Assembly (NCBI GenBank): GCA_002995645.1
Contig: PUHO01000005.1
Location: forward strand, 159 to 64,158
Length of the DNA stretch: 64,000 nt
Direction: 5' to 3'
Origin: SAR324 cluster bacterium
GTDB lineage: Bacteria > SAR324 > XYD2-FULL-50-16 > HCM1
Positions within the stretch are counted from its first letter, which is position 1, and each line of letters opens with the position of its first letter. The notes beneath the pieces are model-generated. The model ran no database searches, was not told where the DNA came from, and was given only the letters and a program-made list of their open reading frames with translations. Shown piece after piece: positions 34,645 to 43,542 of the stretch. A program made the position numbers and the translations under genes.

Positions 34645-34731
34645 ATAATACCGTTTTTTATACCTTATATGTACCACTAATTATAATTGCCATTTATCCC
34701 TTATATTTACTATGAATTACGGCAGTTATTC

Positions 34732-34747
34732 TGGTACTATTTTTGCT
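34732..34747 (+). promoter_or_regulatory. Sigma-54-type promoter of the FlaG-like gene
   Basis: TGGTACT-N4-TTGCT with GG-N10-GC spacing at 34732-34747. Transcription would start near 34758, leaving a leader of about 95 bases to the ATG at 34852. It diverges from the flgF promoter, and the two are 87 bases apart. Confidence 0.65.
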
Positions 34748-34851
34748 TTAATAATCTATGTTGCAAACTAGCTTACAGCACTCTTTAAATTTGCATAAAC
34801 TTACAAAATATAATATATTAAAAGAATACCAGTTTATATCATAGTTACATT

Positions 34852-35178
34852 ATGGGCATTAATACACAATTCAGCGTTAATTATATTCATTCCGTCAGTT
34901 CTCATATAGGAGATAAAGCATCGATTGATACTAATGGAAGTGGAATCAGACGTGCAACTGTATCACCACCGGTTATCCAAAGCCTACTTCATGGTTTTAA
35001 TACTAACCAAGTCTGGCAAGATTTACACTTTCATCAATATCAAAAAGACGGCGAGTTTTTTGTAGACGTAATTAATAGAAAAACAAAAGAAACGTTAAGA
35101 ACCTTTTACATGTGGCAATTTCAAGATATTTTTAAAAACTTTTCTAAAGCCGGGCTTATTTTTTCACATCAAATATAA
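34852..35178 (+). CDS. FlaG-like flagellar protein
   Basis: A 108-residue protein. The C-terminal half, LHFHQYQKDGEFFVDVINRK followed by TKETLRTF, mirrors the FlaG pattern (LxFxxxxxxxxxVVKVIDKxTGEVIRQIP). FlaG proteins influence filament length, but their mechanism is unclear. The position next to the flg operon and a sigma-54 promoter support the flagellar assignment. It precedes a small unknown gene by seven bases. Confidence 0.6.
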   Translation: MGINTQFSVNYIHSVSSHIGDKASIDTNGSGIRRATVSPPVIQSLLHGFNTNQVWQDLHFHQYQKDGEFFVDVINRKTKETLRTFYMWQFQDIFKNFSKAGLIFSHQI

Positions 35179-35185
35179 ATTAACT

Positions 35186-35485
35186 ATGTTACAAGCGTAT
35201 CGAGTGCAGGCTTTAGTAAAAGATATATTAGAAAAAGAAACGAAACTAGGAATGCAAAAGGTTTCGTTATCGCAAGCAAGTCGCGAACAAGAAGATAGGT
35301 CGTCGATTTCAACTATTCGAGAAAATACAACGACTGTAGAAAATAAAATGCCTAATAAAACGGCGTGGCGTAATTACCAAAGAGAGTTAACAGCTTACCA
35401 AGTACTAGGCAAAAGCATAAAAAATACGAACAATATTCCACGACATCCAAATAACTGGTTTGCCTTTTCTCCTTTTCAAAAATAA
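35186..35485 (+). CDS. Small protein of unknown function
   Basis: A 99-residue basic, polar protein with no hydrophobic segment. It has an amphipathic helix at the start (MLQAYRVQALVKDILEKE) and a C-terminal TAYQVLGKSIKNT and PNNWFAF. I do not recognise it. It starts seven bases after the FlaG-like gene and so is probably co-transcribed with it; a flagellar link is an inference from position only. It converges with pyrC. Confidence 0.5.
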   Translation: MLQAYRVQALVKDILEKETKLGMQKVSLSQASREQEDRSSISTIRENTTTVENKMPNKTAWRNYQRELTAYQVLGKSIKNTNNIPRHPNNWFAFSPFQK

Positions 35486-35511
35486 CGACTTGCAACAAGC
35501 AAGCTAATCAA

Positions 35512-36552
35512 TTAGCTTATCTCTTGTGTTCGCCATTTTCTAATTTCACCTGCTTTATACGGCACAACCTCTTCATTTCCTAGTTGTATTACAGATGGAA
35601 CTTGCACTTCCTCTTTGATTAAAGTCACTTTGTTTTCTTTTATAGGAAGCCCGTAAAAGTTAGCTCCGTTTTTAGAGGCAAAATTTTCTAGGCAATCTAA
35701 GGCGTTAGCTTGTTCAAAAATTTCAGCATATAAAGCTAGCGTGTCGTATCCCGTATATATGCCGCCACAACCGCTTGCACTTTCTTTTTTTGTTTTAGGA
35801 TGCGGCGCCGAATCACTACCGAGAAAAAATTTACTACTTCCACTCATTGCCGCTTGCAAAACAGCTTGCCTATGTTCTTCCCTTTTCAAAATAGGAAAGC
35901 AATAATAATGCGGATTTAATGCCTTTGCTAACAATTGATTACGATTCACCGCCATATGTTGCACCGTTAAAGTCGCGGCAACTTTGTCGCTAGCTTGTTT
36001 CACAAAATCAATCCCTTCTTTTGTACTAACATGTTCTAAAACAATTTTTAAATTAGGAAATTGTTGCACTATCTTTGCTAAAGTTTGATCTATGAAAACG
36101 CGTTCCCTGTCAAAAATATCTACGTCTTTATCAGCGCTTTCACCATGAATCAATAAAAGCAAGCCCACTTCTTCCATTGCTTCCAAAATAGGATATAATT
36201 TTGTTATATCTTGCACGCCACTAGCCGAATTCGTTGTTACTCCAGACGGGTACATTTTAACTGCATAAATCAACTGACTTGCCTTTGCTTCCTTAATCGT
36301 ATCTACTGTTATACTCTCATGTAAATACAAACTCATTAACGTTTCTAGCTTTGATTCAGCCGGCAGGACTTGTTGTATACGTTGGTAATATTCCTTTGCT
36401 AATCTAACGGTAGTAACGGGATTACTGAGATTCGGCATAACAAGGACACGATTAAAACAAGCGCTTGCAGCCTGCACTGTACCTTGTAACATAGCACCGT
36501 CTCGTAGATGAATATGCCAATCATCTGGTTTAATAATACGTAACGTTTTCAT
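35512..36552 (-). CDS. pyrC: Dihydroorotase PyrC (class II)
   Basis: A 346-residue zinc enzyme that closes the dihydroorotate ring in pyrimidine synthesis. The metal motif HxH is H13 and H15 (DWHIHLRD), and the Lys that is carboxylated to bridge the zinc ions is K99 (YAVKMYPSG). Length and pattern match the E. coli PyrC type. It is the last gene of the bioA-ptsN-RDD-HD run, six bases after the HD gene. A short inverted repeat AAGCTAAT/ATTAGCTT (35501-35518) crosses its stop codon. Confidence 0.96.
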   Translation of the reverse strand: MKTLRIIKPDDWHIHLRDGAMLQGTVQAASACFNRVLVMPNLSNPVTTVRLAKEYYQRIQQVLPAESKLETLMSLYLHESITVDTIKEAKASQLIYAVKMYPSGVTTNSASGVQDITKLYPILEAMEEVGLLLLIHGESADKDVDIFDRERVFIDQTLAKIVQQFPNLKIVLEHVSTKEGIDFVKQASDKVAATLTVQHMAVNRNQLLAKALNPHYYCFPILKREEHRQAVLQAAMSGSSKFFLGSDSAPHPKTKKESASGCGGIYTGYDTLALYAEIFEQANALDCLENFASKNGANFYGLPIKENKVTLIKEEVQVPSVIQLGNEEVVPYKAGEIRKWRTQEIS

Positions 36553-36558
36553 CTGTTT

Positions 36559-37863
36559 CTATTCAGCTAAAAGTTGTTTTGCTTTAGCAACGTCTTCATC
36601 AGACAAAGCATATACATGATATAACTGTATTTTCATTCTATCATTTTGCAATAAAGGAGAGGCACAATATAAAGGGAAATATTTTTCTTTTCCTAAAGAA
36701 GAACTAGCTACCATAATCGTATTTTCATTCACTTCTTTTGTTTGTTTAGTATAGCTATTTGTTGACTCATGAAAAAAACAAGCTACCCCGTTATCCTGTA
36801 AAAACGCAACTTGATTTACTATTTCTTCTCTTGTTCGATCTATAATCGCCATATCGTAATTTAACAAGCGCCGTGCCGTTTTTCTTTGCCAAATATGTTG
36901 AATCCACTTTTTATCTTGATTCTTACGAAACAACTCGTACATATACGGTTCTGTTAAAACTAAAAAACTATCTAAATTAGTAAACGAATCAGCTGGGAAA
37001 ATGATTTCTTTTTCTTCTACCGCTTTTTGCAAACAATAGATAAAGGAACCTAACAAAGAATGAAAATATACTTTACGAAACATATGCATACGTGCTAACA
37101 GAAAATTTTCATATACAGGCACGTCATTTTCATGAATAACTAACCGAAAAATACGTTGCTCTTCGTCATAATAGCAAGTAAAACATCGTAATAACCTTTC
37201 TATATCAAAAACACCGTAAGGAACGCCTGTATAATAAGCATCTCTGCGAAGGTAATCCATACGATCCGCATCTGCTTCCCCGCTAATTAATTGCCTTAAT
37301 AAAGGCACAATAGAAGGTTCGCCTGTCTTAGAATGAAAACGATCGGAAGGTTTTACCTTCCTATTTAAAAGCGCAATTACATCGTCTGCTTCTTCTTGTG
37401 AAATTAACGCGTCTTTAGCTAATCTAAGAATAATTAACGCCGTATAATCTTCGTGTGTTGCTTGCGCCTTTTCGTCTCTTGGCAAATAAGAAGGCAAAGG
37501 TAAGGTTGACGCTAAAGGGAGCAATGATTCAGCAGCATGAGAAAAAGGGAAATGCCCGGTATCATGTACTAACGCCGCTAAACGTAGTAAAGTATAAAAA
37601 TAATCTTGCTGTTCTTGTTCATAGTGTTGGCTTAATATTGTACTACACTCTAACAGCATATATTCCCATTTTTTTGCCACTACATAGAGCGTGCCTAAAG
37701 AATGAGAAAAACGAAAATGCGTTGCTCCAGGAAAAACAAACGAAGCAAATCCCAACTGGGAAATATAACGCAGTCTTTGCAAAGCTTGGTGATCTAAAAT
37801 AGCAATCTCTTTTTCTGTAAAAGCAATAAGTCCATAAATAGGACATTGAATTTCATATTGCAT
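36559..37863 (-). CDS. HD-domain phosphohydrolase, dGTPase-like
   Basis: A 434-residue enzyme of the HD family. The metal-binding set is visible as HRFSHSLGT, the HD pair in LAALVHDTGHFPFSH, and the final Asp in EADADRMDYL, followed by RRDAYYTGV. This pattern groups with SAMHD1/dGTP triphosphohydrolase-like proteins, so the substrate may be a dNTP, but it is not the canonical Dgt. It lies between an RDD protein and pyrC, so a nucleotide role is plausible. Confidence 0.85.
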   Translation of the reverse strand: MQYEIQCPIYGLIAFTEKEIAILDHQALQRLRYISQLGFASFVFPGATHFRFSHSLGTLYVVAKKWEYMLLECSTILSQHYEQEQQDYFYTLLRLAALVHDTGHFPFSHAAESLLPLASTLPLPSYLPRDEKAQATHEDYTALIILRLAKDALISQEEADDVIALLNRKVKPSDRFHSKTGEPSIVPLLRQLISGEADADRMDYLRRDAYYTGVPYGVFDIERLLRCFTCYYDEEQRIFRLVIHENDVPVYENFLLARMHMFRKVYFHSLLGSFIYCLQKAVEEKEIIFPADSFTNLDSFLVLTEPYMYELFRKNQDKKWIQHIWQRKTARRLLNYDMAIIDRTREEIVNQVAFLQDNGVACFFHESTNSYTKQTKEVNENTIMVASSSLGKEKYFPLYCASPLLQNDRMKIQLYHVYALSDEDVAKAKQLLAE

Positions 37864-37866
37864 TCA

Positions 37867-38214
37867 CTAATCTCGCACTTCAGTTTGAAATAATCTGTCA
37901 TGAAAAAGAGGGGAATCACTTACAAGAATGGTAAGCATAATAAAAGGAAAGGTAAGAAAAATAATCACTTCTCTAATGCATAAATTAATTACACGCCAAA
38001 AAGATTTTCCTCCGCCTTGCAATTCAAGTTGGCATATATATTTGCCAAACGTTCTTCCTTGTAATACGTACACAACTAGGCTATACAAAAGAAATGCAAC
38101 TATAAAATTACTATGTTTTGTATATAACGTTACTAACTTCATAATCGCTAGAACTAGGCTATAATCTATTAGTTTAGCCATAATACGTCTTACTAATAAA
38201 AAATTTTTTTCCAC
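37867..38214 (-). CDS. RDD family membrane protein
   Basis: A short (115-residue) membrane protein with three hydrophobic spans. RDD features are RRIMAKLIDYSLV near the start, QGRTFGKYICQLEL in the middle and HDRLFQTEV at the end. RDD proteins have no well-established function, though some are proposed to be ion antiporters. It directly abuts ptsN (stop 38215, start 38214). Confidence 0.8.
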   Translation of the reverse strand: MEKNFLLVRRIMAKLIDYSLVLAIMKLVTLYTKHSNFIVAFLLYSLVVYVLQGRTFGKYICQLELQGGGKSFWRVINLCIREVIIFLTFPFIMLTILVSDSPLFHDRLFQTEVRD

Positions 38215-38688
38215 TTATCTCTCCTTTAGATGTAGATCTTGTTCAACTATACGTAATCTTTTTAAGCAATCTCTTTCGTCTGTAGCAGATAGCATTTCTT
38301 CTACTATATCCGTTTGTTTCACTAGCCTTGCCAGTTTACTTAACGTATTAATATTACGGTTAACCGAATTGATTGGGCTAATACAACAAAAAACAAGGTG
38401 TACTAGTTTCTTATCAACAGAATGAAAATCAACTCCTTGTTTATGAATCCCCATAAACACATGCACATTATGCGTATGATGTTTACAATGCGGTATAGCA
38501 ACTCTATCGCCTATGGCAGTGCTACGTAATTTCTCCCTTTCCATAAGCGATTCCATAACGTCAGGCACGTCAAGCAAAGTTGTATTTTCTTGTATAATCG
38601 ATTCAAATTCATAGAGCACGTCTTGCTTGGTTATCCCTTGTAGCTCCATAATAATATTTCTAGTAGATAAAATATCTCCTACGTCCAT
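38215..38688 (-). CDS. ptsN: PTS IIA component, PtsN-like
   Basis: A 157-residue EIIA of the nitrogen-PTS type. The phosphorylated His is H67 in VAIPHCKH, with AIGDRVAIPH as in PtsN. The C-terminal helix (LSKLARLV) fits the fold. PtsN is a regulatory phosphocarrier. No PTS EI or HPr gene is visible here. It lies 19 bases after bioA. Confidence 0.85.
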   Translation of the reverse strand: MDVGDILSTRNIIMELQGITKQDVLYEFESIIQENTTLLDVPDVMESLMEREKLRSTAIGDRVAIPHCKHHTHNVHVFMGIHKQGVDFHSVDKKLVHLVFCCISPINSVNRNINTLSKLARLVKQTDIVEEMLSATDERDCLKRLRIVEQDLHLKER

Positions 38689-38707
38689 CTTATATCCTAA
38701 TAATTTT

Positions 38708-39985
38708 TTAAAACGTAACTTCTTTCATCACTTCATAAGTAGCTTGGTATAAGCTAAGAATCTGTTCTTTTGTCATTACGTAAGGGGGAACAAAATATAA
38801 AACGTTCCCAATGGGTCTAATTAAAAAACCTTTATTCAAAAAAGCTTCTATAATACGATTTCTATCTTGCAAGCTATAGCTAGAAGAGGCTTGCAAATCC
38901 ATAGCAGCTAAAGTTCCGCAAACGCGAAAACGCGTTATTTTATCACAATCGGCTAAAAAGGCAAAACCTTCTTTATGCCAACTAGCAAAAGAGGCAATCG
39001 TTGATTCGGCAGCTTCTAATAGGTGAAAAGAAGCAATACCGGCAGCACAACCAAGCGGGTTTGCAGTATAAGAATGACCATGATAAAAAATCTTATCTAG
39101 CTCTGGCGTTTCAAATACACTAGCTACCTGTTCACTACAAATAGTCGCCGCTAATGGAAGGAAGCCACCGGTGATTCCTTTAGCAACGCACATAATATCC
39201 GGCGTTACCCCTGCCGTTTCTAGAGCAAACCACTTTCCGGTTCTTCCAAAACCGGTCATTACTTCATCAAAAATCAAAAGAACGTTATACTTACGTAATT
39301 TCTTTTGCAATGCTTGCAAGAAACTAGGAGAATACATTTGAAAACCGGCGAAACCTTGTACAAGTGGTTCTACTATAAAAGCAACCATTTCTTCACCGTG
39401 ACGTTCTAAAAGTCTATCTAGATCTTGCAGTGCTTTTTCTTCTTTCTCTTCGCGATTAACGTCGTCTTCCCAAGTAATAGGCGGATTAACATACACTGAT
39501 TCTTGTAGTAAAGCTTCAAAGTGTTTTGTAATATACGATCGTCCACCAACAGACATAGCGCCTACTGTATCACCATGATAGGCGTTACCAAGTCTGCCGT
39601 ATATTTTTCTTGTGTCAATTTGTTGATTTTTCCAATATTGATACGCCATTTTTAACGCTATTTCCACAGCGCAAGATCCGTTATCAGAAAAGAAAAAATA
39701 AGATAATGAAGAAGGTAGCTTTGTTTGTAGTAACTTTACTAATTCTTTTGCCGGCGAATGCGTATACCCGGCAAAAATAGCCTGTTCCAACGTTTGCGCT
39801 TGTTTTGCAATAGCTTTTACAATAGTCGGTTCACTATGTCCGTGTAAATTCACCCACCAACTAGCAATGCAATCCATTACTTTTCTGCCGTCCTCTAAGT
39901 TAAGGAATACTCCTTCACCTTGTACTATTTCAGGTAGGTTCTCTTCTTTTTGTAACGCACTAAAAGGATGCCAAATGCTAGTCAT
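38708..39985 (-). CDS. bioA: Adenosylmethionine-8-amino-7-oxononanoate aminotransferase BioA
   Basis: A 425-residue PLP enzyme making 7,8-diaminopelargonic acid for biotin. The PLP Lys is K269 (CVAKGITGG), the cofactor-contacting FDEVMTGFGRTG precedes it, and the substrate Trp pair is seen in CIASWWVNLHGH. Length and pattern match BioA well. It is the first gene of a run with ptsN, RDD, HD hydrolase and pyrC. Its promoter region carries a perfect palindrome, suggesting repressor control. Confidence 0.95.
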   Translation of the reverse strand: MTSIWHPFSALQKEENLPEIVQGEGVFLNLEDGRKVMDCIASWWVNLHGHSEPTIVKAIAKQAQTLEQAIFAGYTHSPAKELVKLLQTKLPSSLSYFFFSDNGSCAVEIALKMAYQYWKNQQIDTRKIYGRLGNAYHGDTVGAMSVGGRSYITKHFEALLQESVYVNPPITWEDDVNREEKEEKALQDLDRLLERHGEEMVAFIVEPLVQGFAGFQMYSPSFLQALQKKLRKYNVLLIFDEVMTGFGRTGKWFALETAGVTPDIMCVAKGITGGFLPLAATICSEQVASVFETPELDKIFYHGHSYTANPLGCAAGIASFHLLEAAESTIASFASWHKEGFAFLADCDKITRFRVCGTLAAMDLQASSSYSLQDRNRIIEAFLNKGFLIRPIGNVLYFVPPYVMTKEQILSLYQATYEVMKEVTF

Positions 39986-40026
39986 TTTATTTTTTAAAAA
40001 AGTTACGTTATTAGCTAACTTCTATT

Positions 40027-40050
40027 ATACTATATTAATTAATATAGTAT
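40027..40050. promoter_or_regulatory. Perfect 24-bp palindrome at the bioA promoter
   Basis: A perfect inverted repeat with half-site ATACTATATTAA centred at 40038/40039, 41 bases upstream of the bioA ATG. It overlaps the -10 element CATACT (40051-40046) of a minus-strand promoter whose TTGACA lies at 40074-40069, 17 bases away. That is a repressor-operator arrangement. It does not resemble the BirA operator. Confidence 0.6.
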
Positions 40051-40074
40051 GCTTTGTTTCCCCTGCTCTGTCAA
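40046..40074 (-). promoter_or_regulatory. Predicted bioA promoter
   Basis: Minus-strand TTGACA (40074-40069), a 17-base spacer and CATACT (40051-40046). The -35 is perfect and the -10 weaker. It is about 60 bases from the bioA start and is overlapped by the palindrome. Confidence 0.55.
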
Positions 40075-40108
40075 TATAATGCTATAAGAAGAAACGATAA
40101 AGCTTTAC

Positions 40109-40137
40109 TTGACAAACATAATCGTCTTTTTTATACT
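40109..40137 (+). promoter_or_regulatory. Promoter of tRNA-Ala
   Basis: TTGACA at 40109-40114 and TATACT at 40132-40137 with a 17-base spacer. The RNA would start near 40144, seven bases before the mature tRNA. Confidence 0.8.
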
Positions 40138-40150
40138 TATATCAAAAGTG

Positions 40151-40226
40151 GGGGGCTTAGCTCAGCTGGTAGAGTACAACGCTGGCAGCGTTGGGGTCAG
40201 GAGTTCGATCCTCCTAGCCTCCACCA
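40151..40226 (+). tRNA. tRNA-Ala (anticodon GGC)
   Basis: A complete 76-base cloverleaf including an encoded CCA. The acceptor stem pairs GGGGGCT with AGCCTCC (one G-U). The D-stem is GCTC/GAGT, the anticodon stem CAACG/CGTTG holds the loop CTGGCAG with anticodon GGC, and the T-arm AGGAG/CTCCT holds TTCGATC. Anticodon GGC reads alanine codons GCC and GCU. No integrase or attachment duplication is seen beside it. Confidence 0.95.
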
Positions 40227-40233
40227 ACTAGGC

Positions 40234-40265
40234 TTAACTTGCTTATTTCAAAACAAGCAAGTTAA
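40234..40265 (+). terminator. Hairpin after tRNA-Ala
   Basis: TTAACTTGCTT (40234-40244) pairs perfectly with AAGCAAGTTAA (40255-40265) around a ten-base loop, starting eight bases after the tRNA. No T-run follows, so it may be a 3' processing signal or a partial terminator. Confidence 0.45.
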
Positions 40266-40313
40266 CGCGTCTTACAATCTAACAACTTTCGTTTTTATCA
40301 AAGCCGTTTATTA

Positions 40314-40345
40314 GCTATATAAGCTATATGCATAACTTATATAGC
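40314..40345. terminator. Hairpin downstream of the cupin gene
   Basis: GCTATATAAG (40314-40323) and CTTATATAGC (40336-40345) form a ten-bp stem with a 12-base loop, beginning nine bases beyond the cupin stop. It may end transcription from either side, but there is no long T-run. Confidence 0.4.
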
Positions 40346-40353
40346 CTATTTCT

Positions 40354-40689
40354 TTACTCTAAGAAATCGTCTCGTTTAGGGGTGAACGTATCAATAAGAA
40401 CACCGGCTTCTAAACAAACGGCACCGTGTAAAATATGTTTTGGAGCAATAAACGCATCGCCAGCTTCTAATACTTGAGCAACACCTCCGTTTGTCACTTC
40501 AAATTTACCAGAGAGAACATAACCTATTTGATCATGAATGTCATGAATATGTGCTTCACCAATAGCACCTTTTTCAAAAGTTACATAAGTAACCATTATA
40601 TCGTCTGTGTAACCGATTATTTTGCGTTTAACACCGCCGCCTAGATCTGTAAATTCTACATTTTTATGTAAAAAGAATTCGCCTTTCAT
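40354..40689 (-). CDS. Small cupin-domain protein
   Basis: A 111-residue single-domain cupin. The metal motif is HIHDIHDQIGYVLSG, with the second cupin motif around GDAFIAPKHILHGA. The closest described group by pattern is the KdgF-like cupins that linearise uronates, but the substrate is not known. It is the last gene behind the sodium:solute symporter, which could deliver its substrate. Confidence 0.7.
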   Translation of the reverse strand: MKGEFFLHKNVEFTDLGGGVKRKIIGYTDDIMVTYVTFEKGAIGEAHIHDIHDQIGYVLSGKFEVTNGGVAQVLEAGDAFIAPKHILHGAVCLEAGVLIDTFTPKRDDFLE

Positions 40690-40774
40690 ATTATATCCTA
40701 ATAAGTTAGAGTGTATAAAGTACCAAGTACTTTTTTTATATTAATAAATTAAGTATATACTATTTTAAACTAGC

Positions 40775-42535
40775 TTACAACCGCTTTTTATTTTGAGAAA
40801 GAACTCGTTTTCCAGAATATAGCAAAAAACTAGCCGGAAAAACAATACAAATCATAATATAACAATAGATTAACTCTTGTGTAATAAAAAACAAACCGCA
40901 CATAAAAGCACTAAGCGAATATAAAATACAAGACATTAAAACACGTCTTTTTGCATCAACCACACTAACCTGTACTGGTGAAATAACTATATGTATACTT
41001 TGAAATAAATTACGCTGCTTGCGATATCTTGCTAAAGCCGGCGCTTTATACCATAATTTAGTACTAAAGAAAAAGCCGGTCGTTAACGTGCTATGCATCA
41101 ACACAGAAACAACAACAAGTAAATCATTTTTATTTATAGTACTAATATTCCAATGTGGAAAAAAGAAAGGGAAAAAAGAAGAATATACCATAAAATAGGC
41201 TAGAATAGAAATACAAAAACCAAATAGAGGCGTAACCCAACCGCTCCAATCAGGCGTACGTTTCACTAATAAGCCAAGAGCAAGAGGAACAACAATAGGG
41301 AAACGAAGTAAACTACCCATAAAAATAACGGCATTAAACAAGCTCACAGACGTTACATGCGATAAAGTTAAACTAATAAGAAAAATAATTGTACACCATA
41401 AACAAACAATAGTGCGTAAAGCTAGTAACAAATGTTTATCTGTCGCATTAGGTGCAAAAAAATGTTGATAGAACGTACGAAGTATATTGCCGGACATATT
41501 GTTCATAGCACCGGCTAAAGCGGAAACAGTCGTGGCAAACATGATCGCGCCAATAATACCAAACATACCTTGAATATTAAGTAAACCAACACTGTAAACG
41601 TACGCTGCATTATTAGCGGCATGTTCCAAGAAAGGGTATTGTACTAATAAATTCGTTTTATCAGTTAAAGACCACATACTCCATATAGGCGAATACCAAA
41701 GAAACGGCATAATACAAAACAAAGCAGCACAAGTCCAAGCAACTTTTCTTGCCGTACGACTATCAGTTGACGCTAAATACCGTCCTGAAATATTCATAGA
41801 TTGCGAAGAATAACATTGATTCACCATAACGGCTATAATCCAAGCAATAAAAAGGTAAGCATGATGTACTTCTAAATGACCAAAAAGGCGATCTTGTGGG
41901 ATAGCTGCAATCATAGAACTAAGACCATGACTTCTATGAATGGCCGTAAATCCTAAAATTGCCGTTGTTGGTACAAGAAAAAAGAATTGCATTAAATTAG
42001 TTGTTGCAATAGTCCAAGCACCGCCGGCAATAACAACAAACAAAACCATAAGAACGCAAGCTAAGATAGGATAGATTATTGGCACGTGGTAAATTGCCGA
42101 AAGAAAAAGAGATATACCGTATACACGAATGCTGTGCCCGGTTAAGTTAATAGGAATTCCCACCCATAAAAGAGATTGTTGCGATTTATTACCATAACGA
42201 GCGTTAATAATCTGATGGCTTGTTTCTAAATTAGTTTGTCTCATTTTTGTGGAAATAAACAAAGCGGCAATAATGTAGCCAAGTGCATTTCCGGTAAAGA
42301 CTGCTAACACGGCAAAGCCGCTTTCATAGGCTTTTGCCGCTCCTCCGCTAAATGCCCAGGAGGAAAAATTAGACATAAACACAGTAGCAAAGCCTATCCA
42401 AAAATATTGATTTTTATTAGCGACAATAAAATCAGACGTATTTTTTGTGAATCGCTTTGAAAGCAAAGGAATTGCTATTAAAAAAGAAAGATAAACACAT
42501 AAAATAGCAATATCAATATTAAAATGAAAAAACAT
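40775..42535 (-). CDS. Sodium:solute symporter (SSS family)
   Basis: A 586-residue membrane transporter with about 13-14 hydrophobic spans. SSS features include NKNQYFWIGFATVFMSNFSS near the start, GSLLRFPIVVPL later, and SMNISGRYLASTDSRTARK in a cytoplasmic loop. It imports an unknown organic solute with sodium. It lies between a membrane protein (52 bases upstream) and a cupin (85 bases downstream). Confidence 0.85.
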   Translation of the reverse strand: MFFHFNIDIAILCVYLSFLIAIPLLSKRFTKNTSDFIVANKNQYFWIGFATVFMSNFSSWAFSGGAAKAYESGFAVLAVFTGNALGYIIAALFISTKMRQTNLETSHQIINARYGNKSQQSLLWVGIPINLTGHSIRVYGISLFLSAIYHVPIIYPILACVLMVLFVVIAGGAWTIATTNLMQFFFLVPTTAILGFTAIHRSHGLSSMIAAIPQDRLFGHLEVHHAYLFIAWIIAVMVNQCYSSQSMNISGRYLASTDSRTARKVAWTCAALFCIMPFLWYSPIWSMWSLTDKTNLLVQYPFLEHAANNAAYVYSVGLLNIQGMFGIIGAIMFATTVSALAGAMNNMSGNILRTFYQHFFAPNATDKHLLLALRTIVCLWCTIIFLISLTLSHVTSVSLFNAVIFMGSLLRFPIVVPLALGLLVKRTPDWSGWVTPLFGFCISILAYFMVYSSFFPFFFPHWNISTINKNDLLVVVSVLMHSTLTTGFFFSTKLWYKAPALARYRKQRNLFQSIHIVISPVQVSVVDAKRRVLMSCILYSLSAFMCGLFFITQELIYCYIMICIVFPASFLLYSGKRVLSQNKKRL

Positions 42536-42587
42536 AAATATAATCTCCTAATACGCTTTAATGTTTAATAATATAATAAAACGTATT

Positions 42588-43529
42588 TTATTTATTCTTT
42601 TTTGCAGGAATAAGAAGTAAAGAACTCATAGACGCAAGCAAATAAAGAATCATATGATTTAAAGTATAGTTAAGAATAAAACTTGTTTTATATTGATCAT
42701 CTATACGATCTAGAAACGAAGTGACAACAGAAAAATCACGACGAAGCTCCATTATTCTAGCTATAAAAAAAGCAAAACTAATAAAAAAAATAATACAAAT
42801 AAAACCGGCACGGAAAAAAGTTTTTTTACGTCCAAACATAAACTCGCCTAAAAAGAAACCGCAAATAAAACAAACAACGGAAACTAGAGGAAATAACAAA
42901 CTTAAATAAACAAATAACGTGGTATACGCCTCTAAAAAACTTCCTTGGAAGTAAGACGCCACCATATGTCGCCAAATATCAAAATATAACCAATTATGCA
43001 CAAAAAAATTAGCTAGCAAAACAATAGCAGGCAAGATAATAATACAATATTTAATAGCAGCATAAACTGAAAAAATCTTTTTTTCTTTCTTACTTACTAC
43101 TTTATACTGGCTTTCAATATACACAAGCATTAACAGTAGTAAAATATAAAAAGAAAGCGTATCGTATATAGCCGTATCGTGTCGTGCTAATACTTCGGCA
43201 GTAAACCACAAAACAGCAGCAAATAAAGAAGCAAGAATACTATATAACATAAAAATAGGAATTTGCTTTTTGATCAATTCCAGTTTGCTATTACTAATAG
43301 CAATACAAGCTATAGCAACAAGATAACAAAATAATAAACCGTCAATGAAAAAACTTTCAGTTATGCCGGAAAGTATAGGCGCTTGTATAAACACAAGGTG
43401 AAACCAGCTCTGCCAATCAGCTAAATGCAAACTTAAATATATAGTAAAAAACAAAGACAAACCATTAATTACAAGTTGTATACTAAATAAAACTAGTGTT
43501 GTTTGTTTAAATGGATATAATTTAATCAT
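42588..43529 (-). CDS. Membrane protein of unknown function
   Basis: A 313-residue protein with about eight or nine hydrophobic segments and short loops. A charged loop near 140-150 (SQYKVVSKKEKKIF) and a longer periplasmic-looking stretch near 260-290 (MELRRDFSVVTSFLDRIDDQ) are visible. I recognise no family. It follows the zinc-ribbon gene by 13 bases and precedes the symporter. Confidence 0.65.
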   Translation of the reverse strand: MIKLYPFKQTTLVLFSIQLVINGLSLFFTIYLSLHLADWQSWFHLVFIQAPILSGITESFFIDGLLFCYLVAIACIAISNSKLELIKKQIPIFMLYSILASLFAAVLWFTAEVLARHDTAIYDTLSFYILLLLMLVYIESQYKVVSKKEKKIFSVYAAIKYCIIILPAIVLLANFFVHNWLYFDIWRHMVASYFQGSFLEAYTTLFVYLSLLFPLVSVVCFICGFFLGEFMFGRKKTFFRAGFICIIFFISFAFFIARIMELRRDFSVVTSFLDRIDDQYKTSFILNYTLNHMILYLLASMSSLLLIPAKKNK

Positions 43530-43542
43530 AATAAATATACGT

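Noticed and set aside
33805..34677. Longer flgF start at 34677
   Set aside because: The extra 31 residues match nothing in the family and would span the sigma-54 site; ATG 34584 gives the normal N-terminus.
40054..40314. Coding frame across the tRNA gene
   Set aside because: It overlaps tRNA-Ala and its promoter and has no family features.
40151..40345. Integration site at tRNA-Ala
   Set aside because: No duplicated tRNA end, integrase or island-type genes follow; the flanking hairpins are short and local.
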